The notes: generated from the sequence alone by a model not told the origin. A stretch of 64,000 bases of DNA from Streptomyces radiopugnans (GCF_900110735.1 NZ_FOET01000006.1:124001-188000), one strand, 5' to 3'. Positions 55,851-64,000 are shown, numbered from the stretch's first letter. Numbers and translations are program-made.

Positions 55851-56897
55851 TCACGCGCCGACCGGCGTGCCCGCCTCCAGGTTGAGCGTGACGCCCCGTT
55901 CGCGCGCCCGCAGCGCCCAGCGCAGCCGCTCCATCCGCACCGGGGGCAGCATCGCGGCGGCCTCCCGTTCGGTGGCGAAGCGCCAGCCGCGCAGCTCCGC
56001 GCCGGGCAGCAGCAGGTCGCGGGCGGCCGTGGTGGTCAGCCGGCCGCCGTCGAAGAGCAGCCGCAGACCGCCGTAGCCGGGCGGTCGGGGCGGCTCCCAG
56101 TCCACGACGAGCAGCCGGAGCGCGGTGTCCAGCCGCAGCCCCAGTTCCTCGGCCACCTCGCGCAGCCCGGCGCGGGCGGGCGGCTCACCGGGTTCGACCA
56201 CTCCGCCGGGGAACTCCCAGCCGGGCTTGTAGGTCGGGTCGACCAGCAGCACCCGGTCAGCCTCGTCGAAGAGGAGGACCCCGGCCGCCACGGTCTCCGC
56301 GGTCGGTTCCGGGGTCTGCACGATGTCGCAGGCGCCTCTTCCGGCGCGTATCGCCTCCGCCACCTTCTCGGCGGTCTGCCGGGGGGTGAGGAGGGTGGCG
56401 TCGACGGTGTGCGCGTCGGCCCGGAGCCAGTCCGGCACCCGGCGGTGGGCCGGGGGGCGCCGGACCGGTTCCGCGCACCGGCCGCGTACCGCTGTGCCGG
56501 CCCCGCCGTCCCCGGGCGCCTCCCCGCGCCGGGCGGCCCGCTCGCGGAGGATCGTTTCCTCGACGTCCAGGAGCACATGCCGCACGGGGATGCGGCGGGC
56601 CGCGAGCCCGCCGAAGACCTCGTCGCGGTACTCCTGCCGCAGCAGCGTCATCGGCACCACCAGGGTGCCGCCCACCTCGCCGTGGACGGCTGCGGCAGTG
56701 TCCACCACGAGCCGCCGCCAGGCGGGCAGGTCCTGGCAGTCCGGCACCTCGTCCAGACGCTTGCGCGGCAGGAGCGCGCGCAGTCCCGCGCCGATCAGGC
56801 CGGGGTCGAAGAGGTTGCCGTCCGGAAGCAGCTCGACCAGCTCACGGGCCGCTGCGGTCTTGCCCGCGCCGAAGGCGCCGTTCAGCCAGACGATCAC
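55851..56897 (-). CDS. Fusion of TmrB-like P-loop protein and Nudix hydrolase
   Basis: A 348-residue two-domain protein. The first 180 residues are a nucleotide kinase-like fold starting VIVWLNGAFGAGKTAAAREL with an intact Walker A, similar to TmrB tunicamycin-resistance proteins. The second part is a Nudix domain: VAAGVLLFDEADRVLLVDPT, then the box GGVVEPGEPPARAGLREVAE with the following ELG. The GTG at 56897 fits the TmrB start and has GGGGGG four bases upstream; an ATG at 56909 is the alternative. Substrates of both halves are unknown; a role in nucleotide-sugar or drug detoxification is a guess. Confidence 0.8.
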   Translation of the reverse strand: MIVWLNGAFGAGKTAAARELVELLPDGNLFDPGLIGAGLRALLPRKRLDEVPDCQDLPAWRRLVVDTAAAVHGEVGGTLVVPMTLLRQEYRDEVFGGLAARRIPVRHVLLDVEETILRERAARRGEAPGDGGAGTAVRGRCAEPVRRPPAHRRVPDWLRADAHTVDATLLTPRQTAEKVAEAIRAGRGACDIVQTPEPTAETVAAGVLLFDEADRVLLVDPTYKPGWEFPGGVVEPGEPPARAGLREVAEELGLRLDTALRLLVVDWEPPRPPGYGGLRLLFDGGRLTTTAARDLLLPGAELRGWRFATEREAAAMLPPVRMERLRWALRARERGVTLNLEAGTPVGA

Positions 56898-57027
56898 GGT
56901 TCCCCCCATTCCGTCGTCCCCGGTTCACTGCCCGCTCCACCCCGCCCCGGAAACGCGCCCCGCGCCCCGTCCCACGCGCCGTCCCGCAGGTTCCGCCCGG
57001 CGCGCTCCCGTCCGCGCGCCGGGACCC

Positions 57028-57969
57028 TCACACCAGCCGGCCCAGCGCCTCGCGGCAGGCCGCCGCGGCTCCGACGAGACCGGCCCCGGTGCCCGTTCCC
57101 GCAGGGACGACCTCCAGCCCCCGGACGAAGGAGAGCGTGGCGTACTCCCCCAGTGCCCGGCGCAGCGGCGCGAACAGCACCTCGCCGGCCTGGGCCACTC
57201 CCCCTCCGATCACCGCGATCTCGATCTCGGCCAGGGTCGCGGTCGCGGCGATCCCGGCCGCCAGGGCCCGCGCGGCGCGTTCGAAGGAGGCCGCGGCCAC
57301 CGGATCCCCGGCCCGCGCGGCGGCGGCCACCCCTCGGGCGCTGGCGTCTCCGTCCGGCCCTGGCCGCCAGCCGTTCGCCAGGGCCCGGCGGGCGATGTTG
57401 GGCCCGCTGGCCAGGCCTTCCACACAGCCGCGCGCTCCGCACGGGCAGGGGTCGCCGTCGAGGTCCACACTGATGTGCCCGATGTGGCCGGCGTTGCCCG
57501 TCGGCCCGGGGTGCAGCCTGCCGTCCAGGACCAGCCCGCCGCCCACCCCGGTGGAGACGACCATGCACAGGGCGTTGTCACGGCCTCGCGCCGCGCCCTG
57601 CCAGTGCTCGGCGGCGGTGATCGCCACGCCGTCGCCCACCAGTGTCACGGGCATCCCCCCGACGAGGGCGCGCACCCCGTCCACCAGCGGGTAGTCCCGC
57701 CAGCCGGGGATGTTGACCGGGCTCACCGTGCCCCGCCGGGCGTTCACCGGACCGGCGCTGCCGATGCCCAGGGCCGCCACGCGCGACCACTGGGCCGCCG
57801 CCCTCAGTTCGCCGAGCACCTCGGCCACCGTCCGCATCACGCCGTCGCCCGGCTCCCGCGCCGGGGTCGGCCGCTGGGTCCGCAGCAGCAGCCGCCCGCG
57901 GTCGTCCACCAGCGCGCCTGCGATCTTGGTTCCGCCGATATCGAGGGCCGCGAGAAGATCCTGGTCCAT
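57028..57969 (-). CDS. ROK-family sugar kinase
   Basis: A 313-residue ROK kinase without DNA-binding domain. The phosphate loop ALDIGGTKIAGALVD is at residues 8-22, the second ATP motif is VVSTGVGGGLVLDG, the zinc motif GDPCPCGARGCVEGLASG is complete, and the catalytic aspartate lies in GDGVAITAAEHW. Glucokinase, fructokinase or N-acetylglucosamine kinase activity is possible. It is divergent from a LacI-family regulator, and a perfect GACAACGTTGTC palindrome between them suggests that the regulator controls it. Confidence 0.9.
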   Translation of the reverse strand: MDQDLLAALDIGGTKIAGALVDDRGRLLLRTQRPTPAREPGDGVMRTVAEVLGELRAAAQWSRVAALGIGSAGPVNARRGTVSPVNIPGWRDYPLVDGVRALVGGMPVTLVGDGVAITAAEHWQGAARGRDNALCMVVSTGVGGGLVLDGRLHPGPTGNAGHIGHISVDLDGDPCPCGARGCVEGLASGPNIARRALANGWRPGPDGDASARGVAAAARAGDPVAAASFERAARALAAGIAATATLAEIEIAVIGGGVAQAGEVLFAPLRRALGEYATLSFVRGLEVVPAGTGTGAGLVGAAAACREALGRLV

Positions 57970-57993
57970 GGGCGGAGAGTCTCACCTATTTCT

Positions 57994-58029
57994 GACAACG
58001 TTGTCCACTCCATTGACCGGCTCTATGCT
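57994..58029 (+). promoter_or_regulatory. LacI-type operator and promoter between ROK kinase and LacI genes
   Basis: GACAACGTTGTC (57994-58005) is a perfect 12-base palindrome with the central CG typical of LacI-family sites. It overlaps a -35-like TTGTCC (58001-58006) followed after 17 bases by TATGCT (58024-58029), which reads toward the LacI gene. It is also 25 bases from the kinase start on the other strand, so one protein could regulate both. Confidence 0.75.
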
Positions 58030-58105
58030 CTGAGGCCATCGACGCACGAGGACGTGCCGCGTGCGACCGTGTGTCACCGCCCGCCGACGACAGGACGAAA
58101 CCGCA

Positions 58106-59164
58106 GTGGCCGACACCGCCCGCCCCGCCCGCACCTCCCAGCGCCGCTACGGGCTGCGGCCGACGATGAAGGACGTGGCCGCCCGTGCCGGAGTCGGCCT
58201 CAAGACCGTGTCCCGGGTCGTCAACGGCGAACCCGGCGTCACCCCCGACACCGAGCGCAGGGTGCAGGAGGCCATCACCGCCCTCGGCTTCCGCCGCAAC
58301 GACAGCGCCCGCATCCTGCGCAAGGGCCGTACCGCGAGCATCGGGCTGGTTCTGGAGGACCTCGCCGACCCCTTCTACGCCCCCCTCAGCCGCGCCGTCG
58401 AGGAGGTCGCCCGGGCGCACGGCGCGCTGCTGATCAACGGCTCCAGCGCCGAGGACGGCGAGCGCGAGAGGGAGCTGGTGCTCGCCCTGTGCGCCCGGCG
58501 CGTGGACGGACTGGTGATCATTCCGGCCGGTGACGACCACCGCTATCTGGAACCGGAGATCTCCGCCGGGATCGCCACCGTCTTCGTGGACCGCCCCGCC
58601 GCCCGCATCGAGGCCGACGCGGTGCTCTCCGACAGCTTCACGGGCGCGCGCGAGGGCGTCGCCCACCTCATCGCCCACGGCCACCGCCGGATCGGCTTCA
58701 TCGGCGACCTGCCGCGCATCCACACCGCCGCCGAGCGGCTGCGCGGCTACCGGGCCGCGATGGAGGAGGCCGGGCTGCCGGTGGACGGCTCATGGGTCGC
58801 GCTCGGACCCACCGACCCCGCACGCGTACGGGCCGACGCCGAGCGCATGCTGGCGGGGCGGGGGTCGGCCGGGGGCCCGGTCACCGCGCTGCTGACGGGC
58901 AACAACCGGGTGACCGTCACCGCGGTACGGGTACTGGCGGGCCTGGAGCGGCGCGTGGCGCTGGTGGGCTTCGACGACTTCGAACTGGCCGACCTGCTGA
59001 CCCCGCCGGTCACCGTCATCGCGCAGGAACCCGCTCTGCTGGGCCGCAGGGCCGGCGAGCTGCTCTTCCGCCGGCTGGAGGGCGCCGGCGAAGCGCCGCG
59101 GCGCGTGGTGCTGCCCACCCGGCTGATCCCGCGCGGCTCGGGGGAGATCCCCCCGTACTCCTGA
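58106..59164 (+). CDS. LacI-family transcriptional regulator
   Basis: A 352-residue LacI/GalR-type regulator. The helix-turn-helix and hinge lie at residues 21-75 (MKDVAARAGVGLKTVSRVVN, FRRNDSARILRKGR), then a periplasmic-binding-protein-like sensor domain (IGLVLEDLADPFYAPLSRAV, LVIIPAGDDHRYLEPEI, HLIAHGHRRIGFIGDLP, VALVGFDDFELADLLTPPVT). The GTG at 58106 is the best start; a GTG at 58061 would add 15 unconserved residues. The ligand is likely a sugar. It probably controls itself and the divergent ROK kinase through the shared palindrome. Confidence 0.92.
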   Translation: MADTARPARTSQRRYGLRPTMKDVAARAGVGLKTVSRVVNGEPGVTPDTERRVQEAITALGFRRNDSARILRKGRTASIGLVLEDLADPFYAPLSRAVEEVARAHGALLINGSSAEDGERERELVLALCARRVDGLVIIPAGDDHRYLEPEISAGIATVFVDRPAARIEADAVLSDSFTGAREGVAHLIAHGHRRIGFIGDLPRIHTAAERLRGYRAAMEEAGLPVDGSWVALGPTDPARVRADAERMLAGRGSAGGPVTALLTGNNRVTVTAVRVLAGLERRVALVGFDDFELADLLTPPVTVIAQEPALLGRRAGELLFRRLEGAGEAPRRVVLPTRLIPRGSGEIPPYS

Positions 59165-59230
59165 ACCCGTCCGGAGGCCCGGCCGCCCGGAGGGAGCGGG
59201 CCTTCGGGCCGCGGCCGTGCGGACGCGGAC

Positions 59231-59277
59231 GCGGCCGGGGCCGCGCGGCTCCACACCGACCGCGCGGCCCCGGCCGC
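59231..59277. terminator. 18-bp hairpin between convergent LacI and etfA genes
   Basis: Perfect 18-bp stem (59231-59248 with 59260-59277) with an 11-base loop, placed between the ends of the two converging genes. Confidence 0.78.
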
Positions 59278-59299
59278 TGTCCGCCTTCCGCGGAGGGTG

Positions 59300-60262
59300 T
59301 CAGCCCTTGCGGGCCTTGACCTCCTCGGTGAGCTTCGGGAGGACCTCGAAGAGGTCGCCGACCACGCCGTAGTCGACCAGGTCGAAGATCGGGGCCTCCT
59401 CGTCCTTGTTGACGGCCACGATGGTCTTCGAGGTCTGCATGCCGGCCCGGTGCTGGATGGCGCCGGAGATGCCCGCCGCGATGTAGAGCTGCGGCGAGAC
59501 GGACTTGCCGGTCTGGCCGACCTGGTGGGTGTGCGGGTACCAGCCCGCGTCCACCGCGGCGCGCGAGGCGCCGACGGCCGCGCCGAGGGCGTCGGCGAGG
59601 TTCTCGATGACCGAGAAGTTCTCGGCGCCGTTGACACCGCGGCCGCCGGAGACCACGATCGCGGCCTCGGTCAGCTCCGGTCGGCCGGTCGACTCGCGCG
59701 GGGTGCGGGAGACGACCTTGGTGCCGGTGGACTTCTCGCCGAAGGTCACCGGGAGCTGCTCGACCTGGCCGGCGGCCGGGGCGGCCTCGGGGGCGGCGGA
59801 GTTGGGCTTGACGGTGATGACCGGGGTGCCCTTGGTGACGCGGGACCTGGTGGTGAAGGCCGCGGCGAAGACCGACTGGGTCGCCACCGGGCCGGAGTCG
59901 CCGGCCTCCAGGTCGACGGCGTCGGTGATGATGCCCGCGCCGATGCGCAGCGCCAGGCGGGCCGCGATCTCCTTGCCCTCCGCGGAGGAGGGGACCAGGA
60001 CGGCGGCCGGGGAGACGGCCTCGTAGGCGGCCTGGAGCGCGTCCACCTTCGGCACGACGAGGTAGTCGGCGAACTCGGGGGCGTCGGCGGCGAGGACCTT
60101 CACCGCGCCGTACTCGGCCAGCGTGGCGGCGGCGCTGTCGGCGCCGGCGCCCAGGTGCACGGCGACCGGGTCGCCGATGCGGCGGGCCAGGGTCAGCAGT
60201 TCGAGGGTGGGCTTGCGGACGGCGCCGTCCACGTGGTCGACGTAGACAAGGACTTCAGCCAT
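59300..60262 (-). CDS. etfA: Electron transfer flavoprotein, alpha subunit
   Basis: A 320-residue ETF alpha subunit, which binds FAD and passes electrons from acyl-CoA dehydrogenases to the quinone pool. The N-terminus ([20 protein letters not shown]) is the ETF domain, and the C-terminal FAD domain shows [60 protein letters not shown] and [20 protein letters not shown]. The ATG at 60262 follows AGGAGAG. It lies 67 bases downstream of etfB and forms an operon with it. The ACAD10/11-like enzyme at 0.5 kb is one possible electron donor. Confidence 0.96.
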   Translation of the reverse strand: MAEVLVYVDHVDGAVRKPTLELLTLARRIGDPVAVHLGAGADSAAATLAEYGAVKVLAADAPEFADYLVVPKVDALQAAYEAVSPAAVLVPSSAEGKEIAARLALRIGAGIITDAVDLEAGDSGPVATQSVFAAAFTTRSRVTKGTPVITVKPNSAAPEAAPAAGQVEQLPVTFGEKSTGTKVVSRTPRESTGRPELTEAAIVVSGGRGVNGAENFSVIENLADALGAAVGASRAAVDAGWYPHTHQVGQTGKSVSPQLYIAAGISGAIQHRAGMQTSKTIVAVNKDEEAPIFDLVDYGVVGDLFEVLPKLTEEVKARKG

Positions 60263-60329
60263 GGGAGTTGCTCTCCTGCGAGGATTGCGAGGGCGGTAGA
60301 GGAGTGAGGGGTGCGACGGGCCTTGGGGC

Positions 60330-61127
60330 TCAGATGAACTTCTGGCCCGCGAGGAACTCGGCGAGCTGCTTGGCGCCCTCGCCCTCGTCCTTGACGATCG
60401 TGCCCGCGGTGCGGGCCGGACGCTCGGCGGCGTCGTCGACCTTGGTCCAGGAGCCCCCGAGGCCGACCTCGTCGGCGTCGATGTCCAGGTCGTCCAGGTC
60501 CAGGGACTGAACCGGCTTCTTCTTGGCGGCCATGATGCCCTTGAAGGAGGGGTAGCGCGCCTCGCCGGACTGGTCGGTCACGGAGACGACGGCCGGGAGC
60601 GCGGCCTCGAGCTGCTCGGTCGCGGCGTCGCCGTCCCGGCGGCCGGTGACCTTGCCGTCCTCCACGGAGACCTCGGAGAGCAGGGTGACCTGCGGTACGC
60701 CCAGGCGCTCGGACAGCAGCGCGGGCAGCACGCCCATGGTGCCGTCGGTGGAGGCCATGCCGCAGACGACCAGGTCGTAGCCGGTCTTCTCGACGGCCTT
60801 GGCCAGCACCAGGGAGGTGCCGATCACGTCGGTGCCGTGCAGGTCGTCGTCCTCCACGTGCACGGCCTTGTCGGCGCCCATGGACAGCGCCTTGCGCAGC
60901 GCGTCCTTGGCGTCCTCGGGGCCGACGGTCAGCACGGTGACCTCGGCGTCGTCCCCACCCTGTCGGCGGCCTTCGGCGATCTGCAGGGCCTGCTCGACGG
61001 CGTACTCGTCGAGCTCCGACAGCAGGCCGTCCACGTCCTCGCGGTCGACGGTCAGGTCATCGGCGAAGTGCCGGTCGCCGGTGGCGTCGGGCACGTACTT
61101 CACACAGACAACGATCCTCAAGCTCAC
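60330..61127 (-). CDS. etfB: Electron transfer flavoprotein, beta subunit
   Basis: A 265-residue ETF beta subunit. It begins SLRIVVCVKYVPDATGDRHF and has ELDEYAVEQALQIAEG, VTVLTVGPEDAKDALRKALS, MGADKAVHVEDDDLHGTD and the signature VTDQSGEARYPSFKGIMAAK near residue 190. It binds AMP and pairs with EtfA. The GTG at 61127 follows AGGAGA. It is the first gene of the etfBA operon. Confidence 0.96.
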   Translation of the reverse strand: MSLRIVVCVKYVPDATGDRHFADDLTVDREDVDGLLSELDEYAVEQALQIAEGRRQGGDDAEVTVLTVGPEDAKDALRKALSMGADKAVHVEDDDLHGTDVIGTSLVLAKAVEKTGYDLVVCGMASTDGTMGVLPALLSERLGVPQVTLLSEVSVEDGKVTGRRDGDAATEQLEAALPAVVSVTDQSGEARYPSFKGIMAAKKKPVQSLDLDDLDIDADEVGLGGSWTKVDDAAERPARTAGTIVKDEGEGAKQLAEFLAGQKFI

Positions 61128-61304
61128 GCCGGCTCTCCTACATGCGTCGTCATTACTGGCTGCCTTGTCTCACAGGCAGCATAGGCGCCTGATCGGGCGG
61201 AATCCGGTCCGGTGGGGCCGGCTCTCCATCCAGGATATTACTCGTCAGTACACCCAGGCCCTTACCCGGAGGCAAGGCCGGTGAACTGTGACCTTTCCAA
61301 CGGC

Positions 61305-61838
61305 TCAGGAGGGCACTGTGCCCTCGCGCAGCGCGTTGTAACGCCCCGCGTGGTACAGCAGCGGACGGCCCGTGCCGGAGGAGTCCCCGGCCACCACCTC
61401 CGCCAGGACCACCCGGTGGTCGCCGGTCGGCACCCGGGCCACCACCCCGCACACCGTCCAGGCGAGCACGCCCTCCAGCACCGGCACCCCGCGCGGCCCC
61501 CGGCGCCACCGGGTGGGCGGCGCGAAGCGGTCCGCCCCGGGGCGGGCGAAGGTGGCGGCCAGCTCGCGCTGGTGCTCGCCCAGGATGTGCACTCCCACGT
61601 GCTCCGCCTCGGCGACCACCGGCCACACCGAGGAGGCCGTGGCGATGTTGAAGGAGATCAGCGGCGGCTCGGCGGCGACGGAGGCCAGGGAGGTCGCGGT
61701 GAACCCGGCGGGGCGGCCGTGCCCGTGGGCGGTGATCACGGCGACCCCGGCGGCGTGCCGCCGGAAGACGGCGCGCAGCAGGGCGGGGCCGGCTTCGGCC
61801 GCCTCCGGTGCCCGCTGGATGCCGTTCGGTGCGCTCAT
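61305..61838 (-). CDS. Flavin reductase-like domain protein
   Basis: A 177-residue FMN-binding split-barrel protein of the flavin reductase family. It has AVFRRHAAGVAVITAHGHG, AGFTATSLASVAAEPPLISF and VGVHILGEHQRELAATFA in the expected order. Such proteins reduce FMN with NAD(P)H, often for a partner monooxygenase; no partner is adjacent. The ATG at 61838 follows AGGGGA. It is upstream of etfB in the same direction with a 177-base gap. Confidence 0.88.
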   Translation of the reverse strand: MSAPNGIQRAPEAAEAGPALLRAVFRRHAAGVAVITAHGHGRPAGFTATSLASVAAEPPLISFNIATASSVWPVVAEAEHVGVHILGEHQRELAATFARPGADRFAPPTRWRRGPRGVPVLEGVLAWTVCGVVARVPTGDHRVVLAEVVAGDSSGTGRPLLYHAGRYNALREGTVPS

Positions 61839-61965
61839 ATGAGATCCCCTGCCCACAGCAGGCCAGGCTGTCCACCGCGAACGGTCCGCGTCAAGTTCGC
61901 CCCCGTGGATGGGACCAGGGTCACGCGGCCGGCGCCCCTCCCGGCCGCCGCGGACCTCCCGGGCC

Positions 61966-62382
61966 TCACACCGCCTCCCCGATCGCGGCGATGACGTCGG
62001 CCTTGCGCGGCAGGCCGCTCGCCCGCCGCACGATCCGGCCGCGCGCGTCCAGCACCAGGACGGTGGGGGTGCGCATGATCCGCAGCCGCCGCACCAGATC
62101 CAGCCGGGACTCGGCGTCCACCTCCACGTGGACGACGCCCTCCACCAGCTCCGAGACCTCGGCCAGGATCCGCCGGGTGGCCCGGCAGGGCTGGCAGAAG
62201 GCGCTGGAGAACTGCACCAGCGTGGCCCGCTCCCCCAGCCGCCCGGCGCCCACCTCCTCGGCGGTCAGCCTCTCCTCCGCATCCCGTCCGCGCACCGTCA
62301 TCCTTCCGTTCCGCCTGCTGTGCACCATCCCGAAGGCGCCGGCCAGCGCCAGCACCGCCAGGCACACGATCAGTCCCGTCAT
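61966..62382 (-). CDS. Membrane-anchored thioredoxin-like protein
   Basis: A 138-residue protein with one N-terminal hydrophobic helix (LIVCLAVLALAGAFGMV, residues 4-20) and a thioredoxin fold with the redox motif FSSAFCQPCRATRRIL (Cys-Gln-Pro-Cys) and the cis-Pro loop IMRTPTVLVLD. The motif CQPC differs from thioredoxin's CGPC. The start is uncertain: ATGs at 62400, 62391 and 62382 are in frame, each with a G-rich run before it. It is divergent from a DUF4395 membrane protein, a frequent partner of such thioredoxins. Confidence 0.82.
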   Translation of the reverse strand: MTGLIVCLAVLALAGAFGMVHSRRNGRMTVRGRDAEERLTAEEVGAGRLGERATLVQFSSAFCQPCRATRRILAEVSELVEGVVHVEVDAESRLDLVRRLRIMRTPTVLVLDARGRIVRRASGLPRKADVIAAIGEAV

Positions 62383-62531
62383 CCCTGCCATCCCGCCCAT
62401 CCCCCCATACCCCGCGTCCGCCGTCCCGCCGCCCCGTCGCTTCCCGCATCGTCTCCCACAGCGCCCGGGCCCGTGCCGCCGATTCCCGCATCCGGCCGCC
62501 ACCGCCGCCCCGGGTGCGGAATGCTGTCGCC

Positions 62532-62939
62532 ATGAGGGTCGACATACGGGGAACGAGATTCGCCGCCGCCGTGACCACCGCGGTCCTGGCCGCCGTGCTG
62601 GTCAGCGGGAGTTTCCCGCTGCTGGCCGCGCAGGCGCTGGTGTTCGCCGCCGGGGCGGCGCTCGGCGTGGCGCGTTCGCCGTACGGACTCCTCTTCCGCC
62701 ATCTGGTCCGGCCACGGCTGGGGCCCCCGGCCGGGACGGAGGACGCGGCGCCACCCCGTTTCGCCCAGGGTGTGGGCCTGGTCTTCGCCCTGGTGGGTCT
62801 GGTGGGGTACGGCGCGGGACCCCTGTGGCTGGGCATGGCCGCGACCGCCTGCGCGCTCGCGGCGGCCTTCCTCAACGCCGCGTTCGGCTACTGCCTGGGC
62901 TGCGAGGTGTACCTGGCGCTGCGCCGGATCGCGGGGTGA
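62532..62939 (+). CDS. DUF4395 membrane protein
   Basis: A 135-residue membrane protein with about four helices and the DUF4395 end motif LNAAFGYCLGCEVYLALRR, whose cysteine pair (CLGC) could exchange disulfides. The start at 62532 is chosen over 62514 because AATGCT lies six bases upstream, a leaderless arrangement. The thioredoxin-like gene is divergent, 149 bases away. A disulfide or sulfur-relay role with that neighbour is plausible but not shown. Confidence 0.82.
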   Translation: MRVDIRGTRFAAAVTTAVLAAVLVSGSFPLLAAQALVFAAGAALGVARSPYGLLFRHLVRPRLGPPAGTEDAAPPRFAQGVGLVFALVGLVGYGAGPLWLGMAATACALAAAFLNAAFGYCLGCEVYLALRRIAG

Positions 62940-63074
62940 GGCACCGGACGGCGCCCGAACGTGACGAGGATCTCCTGCCCCCGGAATTGGCCAGGGAAGT
63001 TACGGCAGCGTAGGTTCGGGTAGATCCGCCGGGAGAACCCTCCCCAGGCAGCCTCCCAGAAGGGTCCTCCACAG

Positions 63075-63794
63075 ATGGCAGAACTGGTGTATCCACCCGT
63101 GATCGGCGCGGCCCGCACCCTGTTCAGGGCGCTCGACCTGCGTTTCGACATCGACGGCACCGAGCACGTCCCCCGGCGCGGCGGCGCCGTGCTGGTCAGC
63201 AACCACATCGGCTACCTCGACTTCGTCTTCGCCGGACTGGCCGCCCGGCCCGCCAAGCGGCTGGTGCGCTTCATGGCCAAGGAGTCGGTCTTCCGGCACA
63301 AGGTCTCCGGACCGCTGATGCGGGCGATGAAGCACATACCGGTGGACCGCTCGCAGGGCGAGCACGCCTACCGCCACGCGCTGAAGGCGCTGCGCTCGGG
63401 CGAGATCATCGGCGTCTTCCCCGAGGCGACGATCTCGCAGTCGTTCACCCTGAAGACCTTCAAGACGGGTGCGGCCCGGATGGCGCAGGAGGCGGGCGTA
63501 CCGCTGCTGCCGGTCGCGCTGTGGGGCACGCAGCGGCTGTGGACCAAGGGCCACAAGCGGGACTTCGGCCGCAACCACTTCCCGATCACCATCCGGGTGG
63601 GCGAGCCGATGCGGCCCGCCGAGGGCGAGTCGGCGGCCGGGCTCACCGAGCGGCTGCGCGACCGTGTGCAGGAGCTGCTGGAGGCGGCCCAGCGGGCGTA
63701 CCCGGTGCGGCCCAAGGGGCCGGAGGACACCTGGTGGATCCCCGCGCACCTGGGCGGCACCGCCCCGACCCCGGCCGAGGCGGGCTCGCTGTAG
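63075..63794 (+). CDS. plsC: 1-acyl-sn-glycerol-3-phosphate acyltransferase
   Basis: A 239-residue PlsC-type acyltransferase that makes phosphatidic acid from lysophosphatidic acid. The catalytic motif is VSNHIGYLDFVFAG (His and Asp in HX4D, about residues 44-49), with the glycerol-phosphate-binding GVFPEATISQ (FPEGT-like) and VPLLPVALWGTQRLW. AGAAGGG lies upstream of the ATG at 63075. Several PlsC paralogues are normal in Streptomyces. It converges with the gene at the window edge. Confidence 0.9.
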   Translation: MAELVYPPVIGAARTLFRALDLRFDIDGTEHVPRRGGAVLVSNHIGYLDFVFAGLAARPAKRLVRFMAKESVFRHKVSGPLMRAMKHIPVDRSQGEHAYRHALKALRSGEIIGVFPEATISQSFTLKTFKTGAARMAQEAGVPLLPVALWGTQRLWTKGHKRDFGRNHFPITIRVGEPMRPAEGESAAGLTERLRDRVQELLEAAQRAYPVRPKGPEDTWWIPAHLGGTAPTPAEAGSL

Positions 63795-63810
63795 GGCCGG
63801 ACGAGGGGCG

Positions 63811-64000
63811 TCAGAGCCTCTCGGGGAGCAGCCGCTCCAGCTGTGCGCGGTCACCGGCCCGCTTCAGGGCGGTCAGGACGGGCTCGGGCGGGGCCGCGTA
63901 GAGCTCGGGTATGTCGTACTCCCCCGCGTCCGGGTCCGGTGTGAAGGCGAGCCGCTCTCCGTCGAGCGAGAAGCGCGCGTCCACGCCGGGCCTGTTGCCG
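63811..64000 (-). CDS. C-terminal part of an unidentified protein (cut by window end)
   Basis: The last 62 residues of a minus-strand gene are visible, ending TGA at 63811-63813. The sequence reads GNRPGVDARFSLDGERLAFT, then PDPDAGEYDIPELYAAPPEP and a final helix VLTALKRAGDRAQLERLLPERL in two pieces (VLTALKRAGDRA, QLERLLPERL). Strong codon bias and the convergent position support a real gene. I do not recognise the family. Confidence 0.65.
   Translation of the reverse strand, partial: GNRPGVDARFSLDGERLAFTPDPDAGEYDIPELYAAPPEPVLTALKRAGDRAQLERLLPERL

Overview
This is a stretch of high-GC actinobacterial chromosome, almost certainly from a Streptomyces. The signs are very strong third-position GC, many GTG starts, many apparently leaderless starts (a TANNNT-like -10 box 6 to 8 bases before the start codon), two rare TTA codons, and a family set typical of the genus: SARP/AfsR-type regulator, RNase J, Rpf-type muralytic protein under a c-di-AMP riboswitch, TerD, Rv1733c-like protein, mycothiol-type isomerase fold. 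I see no rRNA, tRNA, insertion sequence, prophage or CRISPR array.

Layout. 0-5.5 kb: the end of a TetR regulator and a five-gene operon for an ACAD10/11-type acyl-CoA dehydrogenase, SDR, APH-fold kinase, histidine-phosphatase-fold protein and quinone oxidoreductase. I read it as a pathway for 4-hydroxyacyl-CoA or similar hydroxy acids. 5.6-9.4 kb: monomeric NADP isocitrate dehydrogenase, then a secreted Rpf-LysM-SLT cell-wall hydrolase behind a ydaO-type c-di-AMP riboswitch. 9.8-15.7 kb: a 53-residue zinc ribbon, a zinc alcohol dehydrogenase, an erythromycin-esterase-family protein and two divergent flavoproteins of the kind found in arsenic gene clusters. 15.8-21.4 kb: spermidine-synthase-like protein, RNase J, MerR regulator, SulP transporter, DM13 protein. 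21.5-25.5 kb: a chloramphenicol-efflux-like MFS gene with a leader peptide and alternative hairpins, an APH-like kinase, and a broken ABC transporter.

25.8-30.8 kb: MHS-type importer, GAF/PucR-type regulator, 3-hydroxybutyrate dehydrogenase and a Nudix hydrolase. 31-35.8 kb: O-antigen-ligase-like membrane protein, glutamate-racemase-like protein, TerD, a Pro/Gln/Tyr-rich protein, MOSC protein. 36-42 kb: GAF regulator, phosphoketolase, tandem universal stress protein and Rv1733c-like protein, a set that recalls hypoxia or dormancy regulons. 42.2-47.2 kb: a beta-helix/AAA+ ATPase fusion and a very large membrane alpha/beta hydrolase. 47.4-52.6 kb: DeoR, ROK and SARP regulators, a degenerate HATPase-fold protein and a mycothiol-isomerase-like protein. 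52.7-59.2 kb: a TetR remnant, geranylgeranyl-reductase-family enzyme, M20 dipeptidase, TmrB-Nudix fusion, and a ROK kinase/LacI pair sharing an operator. 59.3-64 kb: EtfA/EtfB, which could take electrons from acyl-CoA dehydrogenases like the one at 0.5 kb, then flavin reductase, thioredoxin/DUF4395 pair, PlsC-type acyltransferase and the end of an unidentified gene.

Most convergent gene pairs are separated by long perfect GC-rich hairpins, several of which overlap a stop codon. The points most worth following up are the cmlR-like leader with mutually exclusive hairpins, the split ACAD10/11 operon, the orphan arsenic-type flavoprotein pair, the beta-helix/AAA+ fusion, and the decayed ABC transporter next to the APH gene.
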